From assembly GCA_020746875.1 (NCBI GenBank), contig JAGTJL010000005.1, positions 2,480,001 to 2,544,000 of the forward strand: DNA of 64,000 nt. The letters run 5' to 3'. This document shows, in pieces, positions 23,502-35,382 of the stretch. The notes below the pieces were generated by a model. That model had not been told where the DNA came from and did not search any database. It saw only the letters and a program-made list of their open reading frames with translations. Made by a program: the position numbers and the translations under genes. The stretch's first letter is position 1. Each line of letters opens with the position of its first letter. The stretch is from Rhexocercosporidium sp. MPI-PUGE-AT-0058 (taxonomy: Eukaryota; Ascomycota; Leotiomycetes; Helotiales).

Positions 23502-26500
23502 TGGGGTGGATACAGAAACAATTCCAGCCAACGAAAAGGAGAGAGAAAAAGGAAATCAAGGAAGCACTGAAAGTGCCATCTAGCATTTAAGAAACTGTTC
23601 AGCGGGGCCGGTGTTGGTAGAGCTGAGCTGGTGTTGCTGGAATGGAGGCAGGCGAATGGAATCCTATCATGGAATAGATAAATCTCAGCACCTCTTACAG
23701 TAGAGGTCTTGCATGGATTAGATGATGATGATGAAGAGAGAAAACCCTCTAGTCGATAAAGAACAAAAAGAATGAAGTGAAACAGTCACGCTGCATTTCT
23801 ATTGATTACTGCTAAATTTACTATTATAAAGTGCAGATTGAAGGGATTTGAGGCCTGCAAGGGGATGATAGGGATGGGGATGATGATCTTTTCGCTGGTT
23901 CTGGTGCGTGGTTGGATGGAAGCTGAGGGGGGAGGCAGGGAGGGAGGGAGGAGTGAGCTTTGAGCTTTGGGCATTGAATAATACTGTACCGATGGACGAG
24001 GGCGACGGCGAGGGTGAGGTTGGAGGGGGACGCGGAGATTATTTCCGAGCAGAGATTGGGTAGGTATGGAGATGTTGATAGATGTAGATAGATGTATATG
24101 ATTTTTTTCTCTCTTGTAAGAGGGGTCTGAATGATTGTTGATTGAATAGTGAGTGAGTGAGTGAGTGAGTGAGTGAGTGAGTGACTGATTGAATATACGA
24201 TAGAGGCAGGATATCAAAGAGGAGGATCGTCATATTGTGGATTAATATCTTACGCTTCGCTGTCCTGCTGCTCGTGCCGAAAAGGAAAGGAAAGGAAATG
24301 GAATAGAATAACAAGCAAGCATGGAGCCAAGACTTTTAGTGAGGGTTGAGGAGGGTTAAGGGTCGAGACTCCCCGCGCGAGAGAGAGCTACAGCACAGTA
24401 GATTAAAACGTGGAGATTACTCGCATACAGTAGCACAGTACATTAGGAGCTTGCGGTCGTTCGTTCTATCTTCGTTTCAGATTAACGGCGTGGAAGCTTC
24501 TTTCATTCTTCCATGGTGTTTTTTTTTTCTTTTGCGACTTTTTTTCCTGTCGTTTGCTCGATTGAGGATGGATGGGAGGGATGGGATTGTGAAAGCGGGT
24601 TGATGATGACTGAGTAGGTGGTTGGATCAGGAGATAGGCGAGATGAGGTGCTCGTACTGGAGGGGAGCTATAAGGTATGGAGGTATAGGATGGGATAGCT
24701 CGATGTGGGGGAATGGAGAGATGGAGGAATTATAAGATTATGTCTTCGTGAGATGGCATGAGAAGAGCTTTCTTTGTTCTTGTAGATGATGCAGATATTT
24801 TGAAGCTGGTTACTTGCACGAGTGGTTTTCCTCGCTCCTGATATCAGACACGATGACTGGATAGCTGGCCGTATCTATTTCTCCCTTTCTTTATTATTAG
24901 ACATCCCTTTCAACAATTTTAAGCACTACCCCAGAACTCACGTTGAAAGATAAGTTTCCGTCAATCCGTTGCCAGGTCTTGAGATCACGGCCTACTACTG
25001 TTGGTGTCGTTGATCCTCCTGGATTACTGGTTACCCCTATCTTCCTATCTCCCTCCATACTGACTGCCTCCTTTCCATCGTTCCACCATCAATACAATCC
25101 TCTCTCTTAGTCCAGCTGAAAGCTCGATGGTCATCCTTCACGCACTCCCCAAGAATCCAATCCAATCATTCATTCATTCAATCCTCACTTCTCACATCCT
25201 CCCAAGTCCCAGTCCCAATAATCCTTTACCGCCATCCCTCTCACCACCCCTTCCTTCTCACTGGCCAGCCCGTCACCACAGCACACACCAGAAGCGCAAA
25301 AGAACATGCACCGAACGCGCCCCGCCGCCCCTCTTCCCCTGCACATCCACATCCACCTCCATCCCAATCACACCTGGGGGTGGGTAGAGAAGCGATGTGA
25401 TGGGCTGGCTATACTCCGTATGTGCACTGGCCGAGACATGCCGCGTTCTGGTTGGTTGGATGCTTTATAACCTTGATTGAGCGGGTGGGTGAGGGGGCTT
25501 CTCAGTGGCTGAAAGTGAAGGGTGGAAGGAGGAACCTAACCTCTAACCTCTACGGAGTAACCTCTAACCTCGAAACCCACAGTTCCTATGGACTGCTAGG
25601 GGAAGGGAGAGGCGGGGCGGGGCGGGTCGTCCATCGTTTGGGTTGTGGATAGGGTTATGGCTGTGGTTGTGGTTTATTGATGGAGATATCTACCTACAGT
25701 AGGGAGGGATAGGAGCTTCGCTTGAGTGTTTTTTTGGCGCTCTATTTCTTCGCTTATTACAAGTACTACAGGTAGGATTACCTATTCGAGGACTTAGCTA
25801 GTAAAGTAAGAAAAGTCAAGAGTATTTGAATTATCATACTGAAATACTAAAGATACTTTGTACTAGAAACGATGGAGACCCACCTACCAACCTACCCTAC
25901 CTTGGCAATCATTTACTTAATTGATAATTAACCCTCCTCCCGCACGACCCTCTAGCCTGCCCTGTGCACCGACCGTCGTCTAGATAGTTGTCCCAATCAG
26001 ACCCTTCACTTTGAAATGTCAAATGTTTTACCTTCCACATCTTCTCTGCTCTCCCTCCTTTCACGATCGAGATCTGGTCTCACCTGTGATGGATGGATGG
26101 GGCGGCGGTAATTGTCAGCAGCAATAGCAGGAACGGAGACACAGAATCAAGTTGGACTTACCTCCTGTATAGTCCCGTATTTTCCTATCATATATATCAT
26201 CACGTCAAGTCAACTCAACTCAACCCGACTTGATCTGGATCAAATCCGCAACGCTAGCTAGCCCCACGATTTGAGAACCTTGACCTAGACCTGGACCTTG
26301 ACCTGCATTTCACTTGGACTTCACTTCCCTTTCCTCCACTGCACTTCAACCTGCCAGTCAGTCAGTCAGTCCTGCTCGACCGGCCAATCGCGGCGTCGTA
26401 TCTTCCGCCGGACTGGATTGTACGGTGATCGTACTGCATTGTTCCGTACTGTACCCCCCTGTCTGCCCTTCGCCTACCCGACTCGAAAGAAACGGACCTC

Positions 26501-27202
26501 GACCTCCCTCCTGTATTGCCATTCGATACTCTTCCCTCCCTCCCTACCATACCCTGCCCTACCCTTCCTTGCGCTCGACCTCAACCTCGACCTCGACCTC
26601 CTCTCTACCCTTACAACCTTCCTTCCCTTACCTTCTCTTCTCCAGCATCACGGTTTCAGCATCGCGACTGTTGATCTCTGCCGATAGATCAATCAATCCA
26701 TCCATCTATCCATTCCTCCCAACACCCACTGACGGCCGTTTCCTCATCTACATCGGACTGCGTCTATCTCTCCAAATTCTCTACGATTCCAGAAACCTCA
26801 CGAAACGATTCTCCGCCATAGATCATTCAATCAATCGTTCAATCGATCAAGCAATTCCATCCCCTCCTCCTCCTCTTCCTCAAGCGCAGTTCGATCGATC
26901 ATTCCGAATCCGAACTTCCTCTCACCTTCCCTCCATCAAGCCAAGCTACCTAGGTAGATCGCCATCGGCCTTCCGAGAAAAGTATCGCACCGCACGTACT
27001 GCCTTTGCTCGACGACCAAGTTTCAGCCCACCACTCTAGCCGACGACGACCGAACGACCATCGCTCCCACGACCTCCCTACACACCTACCTACCTACCAT
27101 ACCCTATCGTCACTCTATCAATGAGCAGACGAGGATAAGATAATCATCCCTCTCGTCAAATCCGGCCAGACAGAAACAGATAAACGCGAAGACACAGTTA
27201 AG
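23502..27202. other. 3.7-kb gene-free stretch upstream of Ras1
   Basis: No intact gene. Holds a (GTGA)n array, several purine and pyrimidine runs, and in its last 900 bases strongly CT-rich sequence (26300-27130) of the kind seen in fungal promoters and long leaders. The long frames at 26298-26687 and 26314-27039 are low-complexity Ser/Pro/Leu translations of these CT runs and are not genes. Confidence 0.5.
24149..24184. repeat. (GTGA)9 microsatellite
   Basis: Nine perfect copies of the tetranucleotide GTGA, ending in a diverged copy (CTGA). It could be length-variable between strains. Confidence 0.95.
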
Positions 27203-28332
27203 ATGGCTTCAAAGGTAAGCACAGCGACCCTTTGGAGACAAGAGCTAGCTCGACTTCGACCCCTTGATTGCATTACATTGGCGTGGCGTGATGTGATGAT
27301 CTACCTACCATCTGCCATCCATACCTCTCTGTATACATGCGATTGCGAATGGGAAGAGACAATTGCTGATGGTTCTGCTGCTCCATTTAGTTCTTAAGAG
27401 AGTATAAACTCGTTGTTGTGGGTGGAGGTGGTGTTGGAAAGTCTTGCTTGACTATCCAGTTGATACAGAGTCATTTCGTCGATGAATATGATCCAACAAT
27501 CGAAGGTACGTACATCGCCCCCTCCCCCCTCCCCCTTCCCCTTCTCTACCTTCCATGGACAATGCAACCCCAAAAAATTTCCCAAACCAACCCATCTGAC
27601 CATTCCCTCCTCAGATTCCTACCGCAAGCAATGCGTAATCGACGAAGAAGTAGCACTCCTAGACGTCCTCGATACAGCCGGCCAAGAAGAATACTCCGCC
27701 ATGCGAGAGCAATACATGAGAACGGGCGAAGGTTTCCTCTTGGTATACAGCATCACATCCCGGCAGTCATTCGATGAGATCTTGGTTTTCCAGCAGCAGA
27801 TTCTCAGAGTTAAGGATAAGGATTATTTCCCAATCATTGTAGTGGGTAACAAGTGTGATTTGGAGGGCGAGAGACAGGTTTCTAAGCAAGGTATGTTTGG
27901 TTTGGTTTCTTATGATGGATCGCTGGGAGGTATTTCATCTGGTCTGCTCCATGTTTTTTGACATGGAATTGCGATTGCAACTGCAATTGATATCGGATTT
28001 GGACTGGACGTATGCTTGGTTGTCACTCTGGAACTGGAGTTCGCGTTGCACTCTCGAGAACCCATTTGCTAACCACCATCCCTCCAACAGAAGGTGAAGC
28101 ACTAGCCCGCTCCTTCGGCTGCAAATTCATCGAGACATCCGCCAAGTCCCGCATCAACGTCGACAACGCTTTCTACGACATCGTTCGCGAGATCAGACGC
28201 TACAACAAGGAGATGGCAGGATACACAGCTGGAGGCGGCAGTGGAGCTGGAAGCGGTGGGCCATCGGGCAAGTTGGAGGTTGGTGAGGGTGAGCAGCAGA
28301 GGGGTTGCTGTGGAGGGTGTGTAATTATGTAA
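27203..28332 (+). CDS. ras1: Ras1-type small GTPase
   Basis: Four exons, 27203-27214, 27391-27505, 27615-27890 and 28091-28332, give 214 aa; exon 1 codes only MASK. The P-loop GGGGVGKS is at 15-22, the effector loop is YDPTIEDSYRK, switch II is [19 protein letters not shown] gives guanine specificity, and ETSAK closes the base pocket. The tail is Gly/Ser-rich, then [10 protein letters not shown], whose CVIM CaaX box calls for farnesylation; the CC pair beside it can be palmitoylated. The length and sequence fit fungal Ras1/RasA, which controls polarised growth, conidiation and cAMP/MAPK signalling at the plasma membrane. Rap/Rsr1-like alternatives are less likely because the effector region and tail are Ras-like. 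No damage seen. Confidence 0.97.
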
Positions 28333-29708
28333 TTTGGGATGCATGCGCGAGGTGAGGATGGAAGGATGAGAGGGGAGGTTGGAGGAGGTTATGGGAAGGG
28401 GTTGATATAATCTTGGCTTGAGGCTTCTTTTTTTTCTTTTTCTTGTGGTGTAGTGGTTTGCGGATGCTGAATTCGATGGGAGAGCGGATGATGAGTGGTG
28501 AAGAGGTGTGCGAGCACGTTACGTTTTGCTGAGAGCATGTCGCACCAGAAAGAGCATCTGCGGTATATGGGAGGGGATGTAGACGTGGATGTCGATGCTG
28601 ATGTTCATGTGGATGCTGAAGATGGCATATGGAAAGCTTGACAGAAAGAAAGAAAGAATGGTTTAATTGCACTATACCTCTCATACACAAGGGTCTTTTT
28701 TTTTCTTCTTTTTCTTCTTTTTTCTTCTCAGCATATGGAGAGGGAAGGAAACTAGCGGCGCAGAGCAGCGCAGAGGGAGATAGGCGAGGGGTCGAGGGAA
28801 TGAATGATTTTTTTTTGTGTCTACAATTATAGTCTACAGGGAGGTGCGGTACGGGTGCGGTACGGGTGCATTGTACTTGCTTTGGCTGCTTTTGGGGGGC
28901 TTTTTGGTGCTCTTTGGAGGCTCTTTTTGTATTTGCTTCCTGTCTGTCTGTCAGATGGGGGGGGGGGGGGATTCTATCTGATGGGTGACGGGTGGCTGAG
29001 TAGAAGCAAGCAGTAACTGAATACGTACGTATATACGTGCAGCATATACATATATACAGCATATTGCCCCCCCCTACAACACGACGTTCTTTTTTTCTTC
29101 CTTCTTTCCCTTTTCCTTTCCCTGTTCTGGTTCTGGTTCTGGTTCTTGTTTTTTACTTGCTCGGTTTTTTATATAGTGTTGTTGTTTGGTTTTGTTGTTT
29201 TAATGGCGAGATGATGCTGATTTGAGGTGGTTGGTTCTTCTTGGGTTTCTTCGCGAAAGTGTGGTTATAGTGGTGTTTGGTTATTGTTGATATTAGTTTT
29301 GGGTTGTGTTAGGTGTGAGGTAGCTGAGCTGTGAGCTGGATGATGGAGGAGCATGTTCAAGGACTTGTTTGTGCGGTGAAAGATGTATAGTATGGATGGA
29401 TGGATGGACTTTTGAGATGGATGGATGTAGTGAGCTGGAATCGTCACGCGGTACTTGTAAGGAAGGGTCTGGGTTGCAAAGTGCATGGGGTTGGTTGTCG
29501 TTGTGTATATTTACTGAGGGTTTTTGACACACATAATCGAGTTTACGGATCGTGATGGTAAGTAAAGGCCTGGTAAGGTACTGTGAAGTGAAGTGCTAAT
29601 GTTATACCGTAACATACTCTGGGAAATTTAGATGTCTATAGTATCTCGCTACTAGCTACGGCTACAGCTACAAACGAAACACTTTCCCAGGTCGTCCTCC
29701 AAAAACGA
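28333..29708. other. Gene-free stretch between converging genes
   Basis: No supported gene. T-rich and G-rich tracts, including a G run of 12 near 28959-28970. The 245-aa minus-strand frame at 28325-29062 is a low-complexity His/Pro/Ser translation and is rejected. Confidence 0.5.
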
Positions 29709-32341
29709 CTATCTCCTATGATCCACCCACGGCTGACTCGTGTCTTGAACCCACTCCCTACAGAGCTTACACGCCCAAACGTTTGAATACGGGTTCGCTT
29801 CCATCTCCCCACAGTTGATACACATGTCCTTCTCCGAGCCTAGGATATGACTTCTAATCAACCTAGTCAAGGAGTTAGCATGTATTATTTCCGATGTCTT
29901 GGGATCAGAACAAAGGATCAGATCTTAAATTCCAGATCGCAGGTATTCCAGGGCGAGAAGAGACATACCAATCCTCCGCAATCAGAAGCGGCTCAACGGC
30001 CGCCCGCTCGATCTTCTCCTTATGCATGTGGCAGAGATCGCGACAGGTCTTGGATGCGTGACAAAGGCATTCCATGGGCCAGCTTCGACCTTCGCGGCGC
30101 ACTTCCAGGGCGCATGTTGCGCAGACGTAGAGTTTCTGCTTGTGGAGCGTGGAGCGCTCGCTTGTGGTGTGGTGGTTCCATTGTTTGAGCCGGCAGACGT
30201 TGCATGTGTGCCACGGGTTTCGCTCACTGGTTACGCTGTTAGTATGGATCTCTCAACAGGCAAAGGAGAACCTCTTAGGATCTTCAACCCAGAGAGTTCT
30301 ATGGATAATGTACTTACTGCTCCGCATCATATCTGGGCAAAACCTCACATTGCACAGCCGGATTCACAGTACATGCCGAATATCTCGCAAAGGGCGTGAA
30401 ATGGTTTTCGTTCTCGCAGCAGTTGACCGCATCAGCAAACCCTTCGGTATTATGTTGATGATTAGGCGCGAGGCTGTTGATGCTAGGATACGGCCAACCG
30501 AGCGGCCCTCGAGTCTGCACAAGACGCCGCTCCGGATTCTGCTGGTCGAAATTCCACGTAGCGATCCACGGGATCCTACCTCCATTAGGAGGTGGTGGAA
30601 TCTGCGCATCGAGAGACTGTTCTGGGTCGATCATGTTCCGCCCGAAAGTCGGCGGTGCGTTGTATGGTCTGTTGACTGAATACGGTACTGGTTCATCCCG
30701 TACAACGAGCGGTGTCAAGCCTTGAGGAGTCTCGTTGGCGAACCATGTAGGCTGAGCAGCTTGTTGGTCCCAAGCTGGTCTATTGTTGACGTTTGGATCA
30801 ACTCCATCGAACAATGGCCCGCGATAACCATTCGCCCCTTCTCTCCACGCCCGTTCTTGCCTCAGCCGATTATTGCGGATGGTATGCCACCATGGCGGGA
30901 CGGGGACTGCGAGAGGTCTCTCTCGAGGTGCAATAGGAACACCACGACCTATGGCTTGCATGTCGTGGCGTAGAAAGTGGTATGGGTTCTGCAGCCCGTT
31001 GAACTGATCGAGAGCGGGTAATGGGTTGAGATCCACATTCACATCTCCATTTCCATCTCCATCCTCTTCTGGCAAGGCTCTTTGTTTCCCCTTTTGCTGT
31101 CTAGTCGGTCTCCTTCGTCTCGTCCGTCTATCAGAAGCCGCACCACCCTCACCCTCACCCTCACCGCCATCACCCTCATCATCATTTACCTCATCGCCAC
31201 TAGGCGGTGGCGGCGGATGAACGGAAAAAGGAACGTCATCCATACTCAGGCACGCTACACCCGTCCTCCTGCACCTGTCACAGGGTCTCCCTCCTGTGCA
31301 TGTCAACTTCTGGGAAGTACATTTCTGACACTTGCGCTTCTTGCCCCATTTCTTTTCGTACATCTCATCACTCAGAATTTTTGTTAGTGAACTGTTGGAT
31401 GCGGTGCTGCCTTTGGAATTGCTTGCCCGTCCAGCTCCGCGACCTGTTGGTTTCGGCGGCGGCGGCATCCCCTCGTACTCGTCTTTCTCCCCACCTCCCT
31501 CATCATCCTCTTCATCCCGTCTTGGACTCGCGCTCCTCCTCCTCCTTCTCGGCTGGTCTCTCCTCTCAGGCCTACTCGACCTATCCGAACCCCTATTTGG
31601 AGACGTCGCAGGCCGCGGAGGCCTTGTTTCTCCTCCACCTGGCAGCTGCCCACCTATCTGGCTCGCAATATATTCCTGCTCCCACTTCTGACTCGGCAAA
31701 CCATTCTTACACGCCAGCTCCTTCTCCTTACACCTCGTACACGGATACGACGTAATCTGAATATCACACCTGGTATGCTTAACCACGCAGTCATAGCACG
31801 AGTCACTAGACGGATTTGTCCGCCTTTGCCCAGGTTGGTTCCACCACATACTCGGATCGGTATTCAAGAGTCGCCTATCCGTCCTACCACCCACACGTCT
31901 CGGTACATCAATGAGCTGAAGAGGTTGATTCGGCGGTGGTAGACCGGCTATGACTGGAGGTGGCGGAGATGGTCGTGCAGGAGCATAGCTAAGTGGTGCC
32001 GGGCGAGGCGGCCTAGGTACCCTCGCACCTGGCAGCGGATCCAGCATACTCCCTTGAGGATACGCCTCATCACTCTCATCCGTGCCTCCCATGATAGTAT
32101 CCTCACCCATTCTTCTAGGCCGGGTAAGAGGTCTGCCTGCTCTACTCGTCATCGCTCTTTGTCTTTGGGAGCGAGCTGGTGTTGGGTCGGTGTGCTCGTC
32201 TATTACGTCGTCGTCGTTCTCGTCGACCCAGGCGTAGCCTCGCATGTTGCCGGAGGATGGAGGTTTGGGTTGGTTTTTGCGCTGGTCGCCTGAGCCTGAG
32301 CCTGACCCTTGACCCCCGGAGCGGGAGCTGGAGCCAAACAT
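29709..32341 (-). CDS. Double Zn2Cys6-type cluster protein with Cys-rich C-terminal domain (copy 1)
   Basis: Three exons, 32341-30318, 30235-29969 and 29862-29709, give 814 aa. Family not recognised. A Gly/Ser/Pro-rich N terminus leads to MWWNQPGQRRTNPSSDSC, where a first cluster begins: C182-x2-C-x6-C-x8-C-x2-C-x6-C211. A basic, acidic and Pro-rich linker follows, then a second, canonical cluster C338-x2-C-x6-C-x5-C-x2-C-x6-C364. The last two exons carry a separate Cys/His domain: TCNVC, YVCATCALE, CLC, DLCHMH, CINC and ACKLCREW. Zn2Cys6 clusters bind DNA in fungal activators, but there is no fungal-specific activator domain here, so a role in transcription is only likely. The next gene upstream is a diverged copy of the same family, which supports both the exon joins and a tandem duplication. 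Confidence 0.82.
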
Positions 32342-32790
32342 CTTGCTGCACGATTTTTGTGATTCGTGAAGGAGGTGAAGGGTAGGAGATAATTCCTTTC
32401 CTGTTCCCTGCCCGAAGTGGTGTTGTGATTAATCTTCTTTAATTCGCTTCAATATTTCGAAATCAATCTTGCGCTTCGTGGAAGTCGAAATTCGAAAGAG
32501 CGCAGTCAAGGCAGCTTGTTTATGCTTGTAGACTTCTTTCACCTTTGTTTTTATATGGATGCTTGCGGATTTAAATTGAAAGGAGGTCTGTTTTCGGAGA
32601 AACGACTTTGTTGCAGTCAGGCAGAGGAATGTGGATGCGAGACAGAGTGTTTGTTGATGTTCGCTTAAGGAGAAGGAAAGGGGCATCACGTGAGTCAATC
32701 TATCTTCTCGGTTCCATTCACTGTCTGCTCACTGGAGATCATTTGTGTTGTGGTTGGAGGATTTTTAAACTTGTAGAATGTTTCTAGATT
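32342..32790. other. Spacer between tandem paralogues
   Basis: About 450 bp; no gene. Acts as promoter side of copy 1 and 3' flank of copy 2. Confidence 0.5.
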
Positions 32791-35382
32791 CTATGCCCCC
32801 TGAAACACTCCTCCTTGAATGGCACTAACCCGTGGTTCATATCCAAAAGGCGGATTAACCGCAACCCAATATCTACAAATCATACACGAATACACCCCGG
32901 AATTCTCATCCTCAGCATTCACATTACAAGAAATACACCTCCCCACTGCCCCCAGCCCTATCAACGCCGCCTCGGCATTCGCAATTGCAGCCACATACTC
33001 AACATCGACACTATCCCGATGCAGATGACACAACCACGTATTCGTCAACGCAGCCTGACACACACAATCCGGATACACCGTGACATTCTGCCCATTCTGA
33101 CCCAACGCAACATTCGCACACGGGACACATAGGAACAACTTCCTACAGTCGAGACCCCCTCTTTTATACGGTGCCAGGCCAGCCCTCATGTCAAAACAAT
33201 CCAAACACGTCAAAAACTCGTTCTGCCTATGCTGCCCCTGCAGTTCTTTAGAACACTCGCACGCTTTCACAGGGGTCTCCTCGCATACTTCCTTCTCGTT
33301 TGGAGGCATGGGGTCGGCGTTTCTGTGACCACCGAAATTGTCGGCGAATACGATGGTTCGTTTGATCTCCATGCATTTGCCGTCGTACATGTCTTCGTAG
33401 ACTCCGTATGGACCTTCATTGACGTCCCGGGTTGGCGTTATGACTTTAAATAGCTAGGGAGTCGGGCCATTGACTAGATTACTTCCCTCCCAGGACTAGT
33501 TTGCGTAATCTGGTAGGTTGTACCTTAGGGCTCGGACGGCCTGCTGCGGGATCCGTGGCTGAAAGTGTTGTGGTGTAGCCGCGGCTGGATGAGGCAATTG
33601 TGGGGTTACAGGCTGGCCTCTCAGGTCAGGGACGCCAAACGACCATCCATTAAACGGAGGAGAATCGGGATCGGGAGTCTGGACTGGCGAAGGAGGTGCT
33701 GACGGTGGAGTCTGCGCACGAGGATGATCTCGTCGATACAACTGATACGTAATTAATCTATCTCTTTGCAACCTCCTCCTCGCCGCCTCATCGAACGCAC
33801 CCATCATATCCTGATCTGGAGCCGCGTTATCATTATTGCCAAATAACCCCGGGAGCCCAAGACCAGCGAAATAATCAGGTTGTGGTGCTCTAACTGCCAC
33901 AACCGTCCATGTTCGCGATGCAACGAGCATCTCCTCGATCGCTCGGTCGGCGCTGTCTTCATAATCTTCACTACTCTGGTTCGCTCCAGGTGGTGTCATG
34001 GCATATTGAGGCGGAAAATTACCTTCGATATTCATATCGACATCCTGTCTCTGTTCTGTCGCCAGAACATTAAGCCTCGCCGGGATATTCGCTATCAACT
34101 GACCATTCTCATCCCTCTCGCACGGGGGGAAATATGTTCCTCGTCGTAGAAGAGAGGATCGAATCGTCCTTCGCTTCCTGGTATCTGTCCATTCCGCCAT
34201 GGATCATACGGCGGCGAATACCCACCTAGATTTATGGTATCATCATCATTATCATCAGGGGCTACAACAGCACCTCCACCAGCCTCCAACCTCCTCCCTA
34301 CCGCCGAATAAAAGTTCGGGTCTCCCGTCGGCGGAAACGAAGGCGGCGCCTCAGCATCAATACAATTCCTCGGCCCACCCGCCGTGTACATCTGATGCGT
34401 CCTCGAATCCTGACACACCTCCCCGGCATTCAAACAAGCCAGACACGGTTTCTGCAACGGACATTGGAGCAGTAATCTAAAGCATCTATCGCAGATACTA
34501 GAGCCGGTTACGGAGACTTGAACGGTATTTCGTTTGTGGTTTGGATCTTCAGGTGGGGAGTTCGGGTATTCCCCGTCGTCTGGCTCGTCGCGGCGGGGGA
34601 CCTTGTAGGGGCGGAGGGGGGAGAGTCCGCGGTTGCCTGTACCATTTCGATTGCCATTACTACTACCCACGCCGCTATCATCGTCGTCGTCTCGTCTTCT
34701 CATGTTTCCACCCCCAGACGCAATGATCACCGGTCCCGCAGAACCCGCAGATTCAGGTACAGATGCAGGCTTAGGCGCAAACGCAGGTAAAGATCCGCTA
34801 CTACTATCACCTCCCTCCTTCTCCTTCCTCTTCTTAATCTCCTCAATCATCCTCCCCTCCCACCTAGTCGACGGCAACCCATTTCTACACTCCTTCTCCA
34901 ACCCCCTAGCCTCACAAGCTCCACACGGATAGCTCGTCTCCTCCAGGCTACACCTCCCTTTCGTGCGCCCTTCGCACACTCGAAACACCGGTCGCTGCTC
35001 GGACTCGTCCTGTACTGCGCCGGGTCGTTCCACCACATGTCAGGGTTGGGGTTTAGGAGCCGCCGATCGGGAACTGGGGGACGGATGTTAGTTGTGTGGG
35101 ATCGGTGCGGGGGGGTAGTAGGGTAGGGGAGGGTAGAGATAGAGGGTTGTGCTTGGGAGGGTTGGGTTGTATCTGCCGACCTTGACGAACTTGAAGGGGC
35201 TACGGGTGCGGTGTACGTGTACACTGGTGGTTATGGCTGTCTATTGATGTACGAGAGCATGGAAGCGCTATTTTGTATGTCGTCCATTGATAGATCACCT
35301 TCTTCGTCCCGTTTCTCGACCCTTGCTTGTGGGGGGTGCCATTTCGCTCGTGTGGAGCGGGGGGTTGTTGGCGGCGACTCAT
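32791..35382 (-). pseudogene. Double Zn2Cys6-type cluster protein (copy 2), frame broken
   Basis: Paralogue of the gene at 29709-32341. It shares DRRLLNPNPDMWWN and the following PSSD-C-x2-C, then TSYPC..C and CRNGLPSTRWE (first cluster), a second cluster C-x2-C-x6-C-x5-C-x2-C-x6-C (ICDRCF to GEVCQD), and the C-terminal domain (TCLDC, FLCVPCANV, DCVC, LCHLHR, CISC, SCMICRYW). The frame shifts inside the first cluster near 34960-34980, and again at a run of six G at 34123-34128. A third frame change, near 33450-33500, may be an intron, but I found no clean splice pair. The likely start is the ATG at 35382 (MSRRQQPPAPH). Either the copy is decaying or the assembly has small indels; the good conservation of cysteines after each shift makes sequencing error a real option. 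Confidence 0.65.

Noticed and set aside
25534..25575. CTAACCTCTAACCTC runs resembling telomere repeats
   Set aside because: Only three irregular copies, interior to the window and not (CCCTAA)n.
26314..27039. 241-aa open frame upstream of Ras1
   Set aside because: Low-complexity Ser/Pro/Leu/Arg translation of CT-rich DNA, no domain and no codon structure.
28325..29062. 245-aa minus-strand frame downstream of Ras1
   Set aside because: His/Pro/Ser/Lys low complexity with poly-Lys from a T tract; overlaps the Ras1 stop region.
31145..31172. Telomere-like CCCTCA repeats
   Set aside because: They code an acidic Glu/Gly run within copy 1 of the double-cluster gene and are not a telomere motif.
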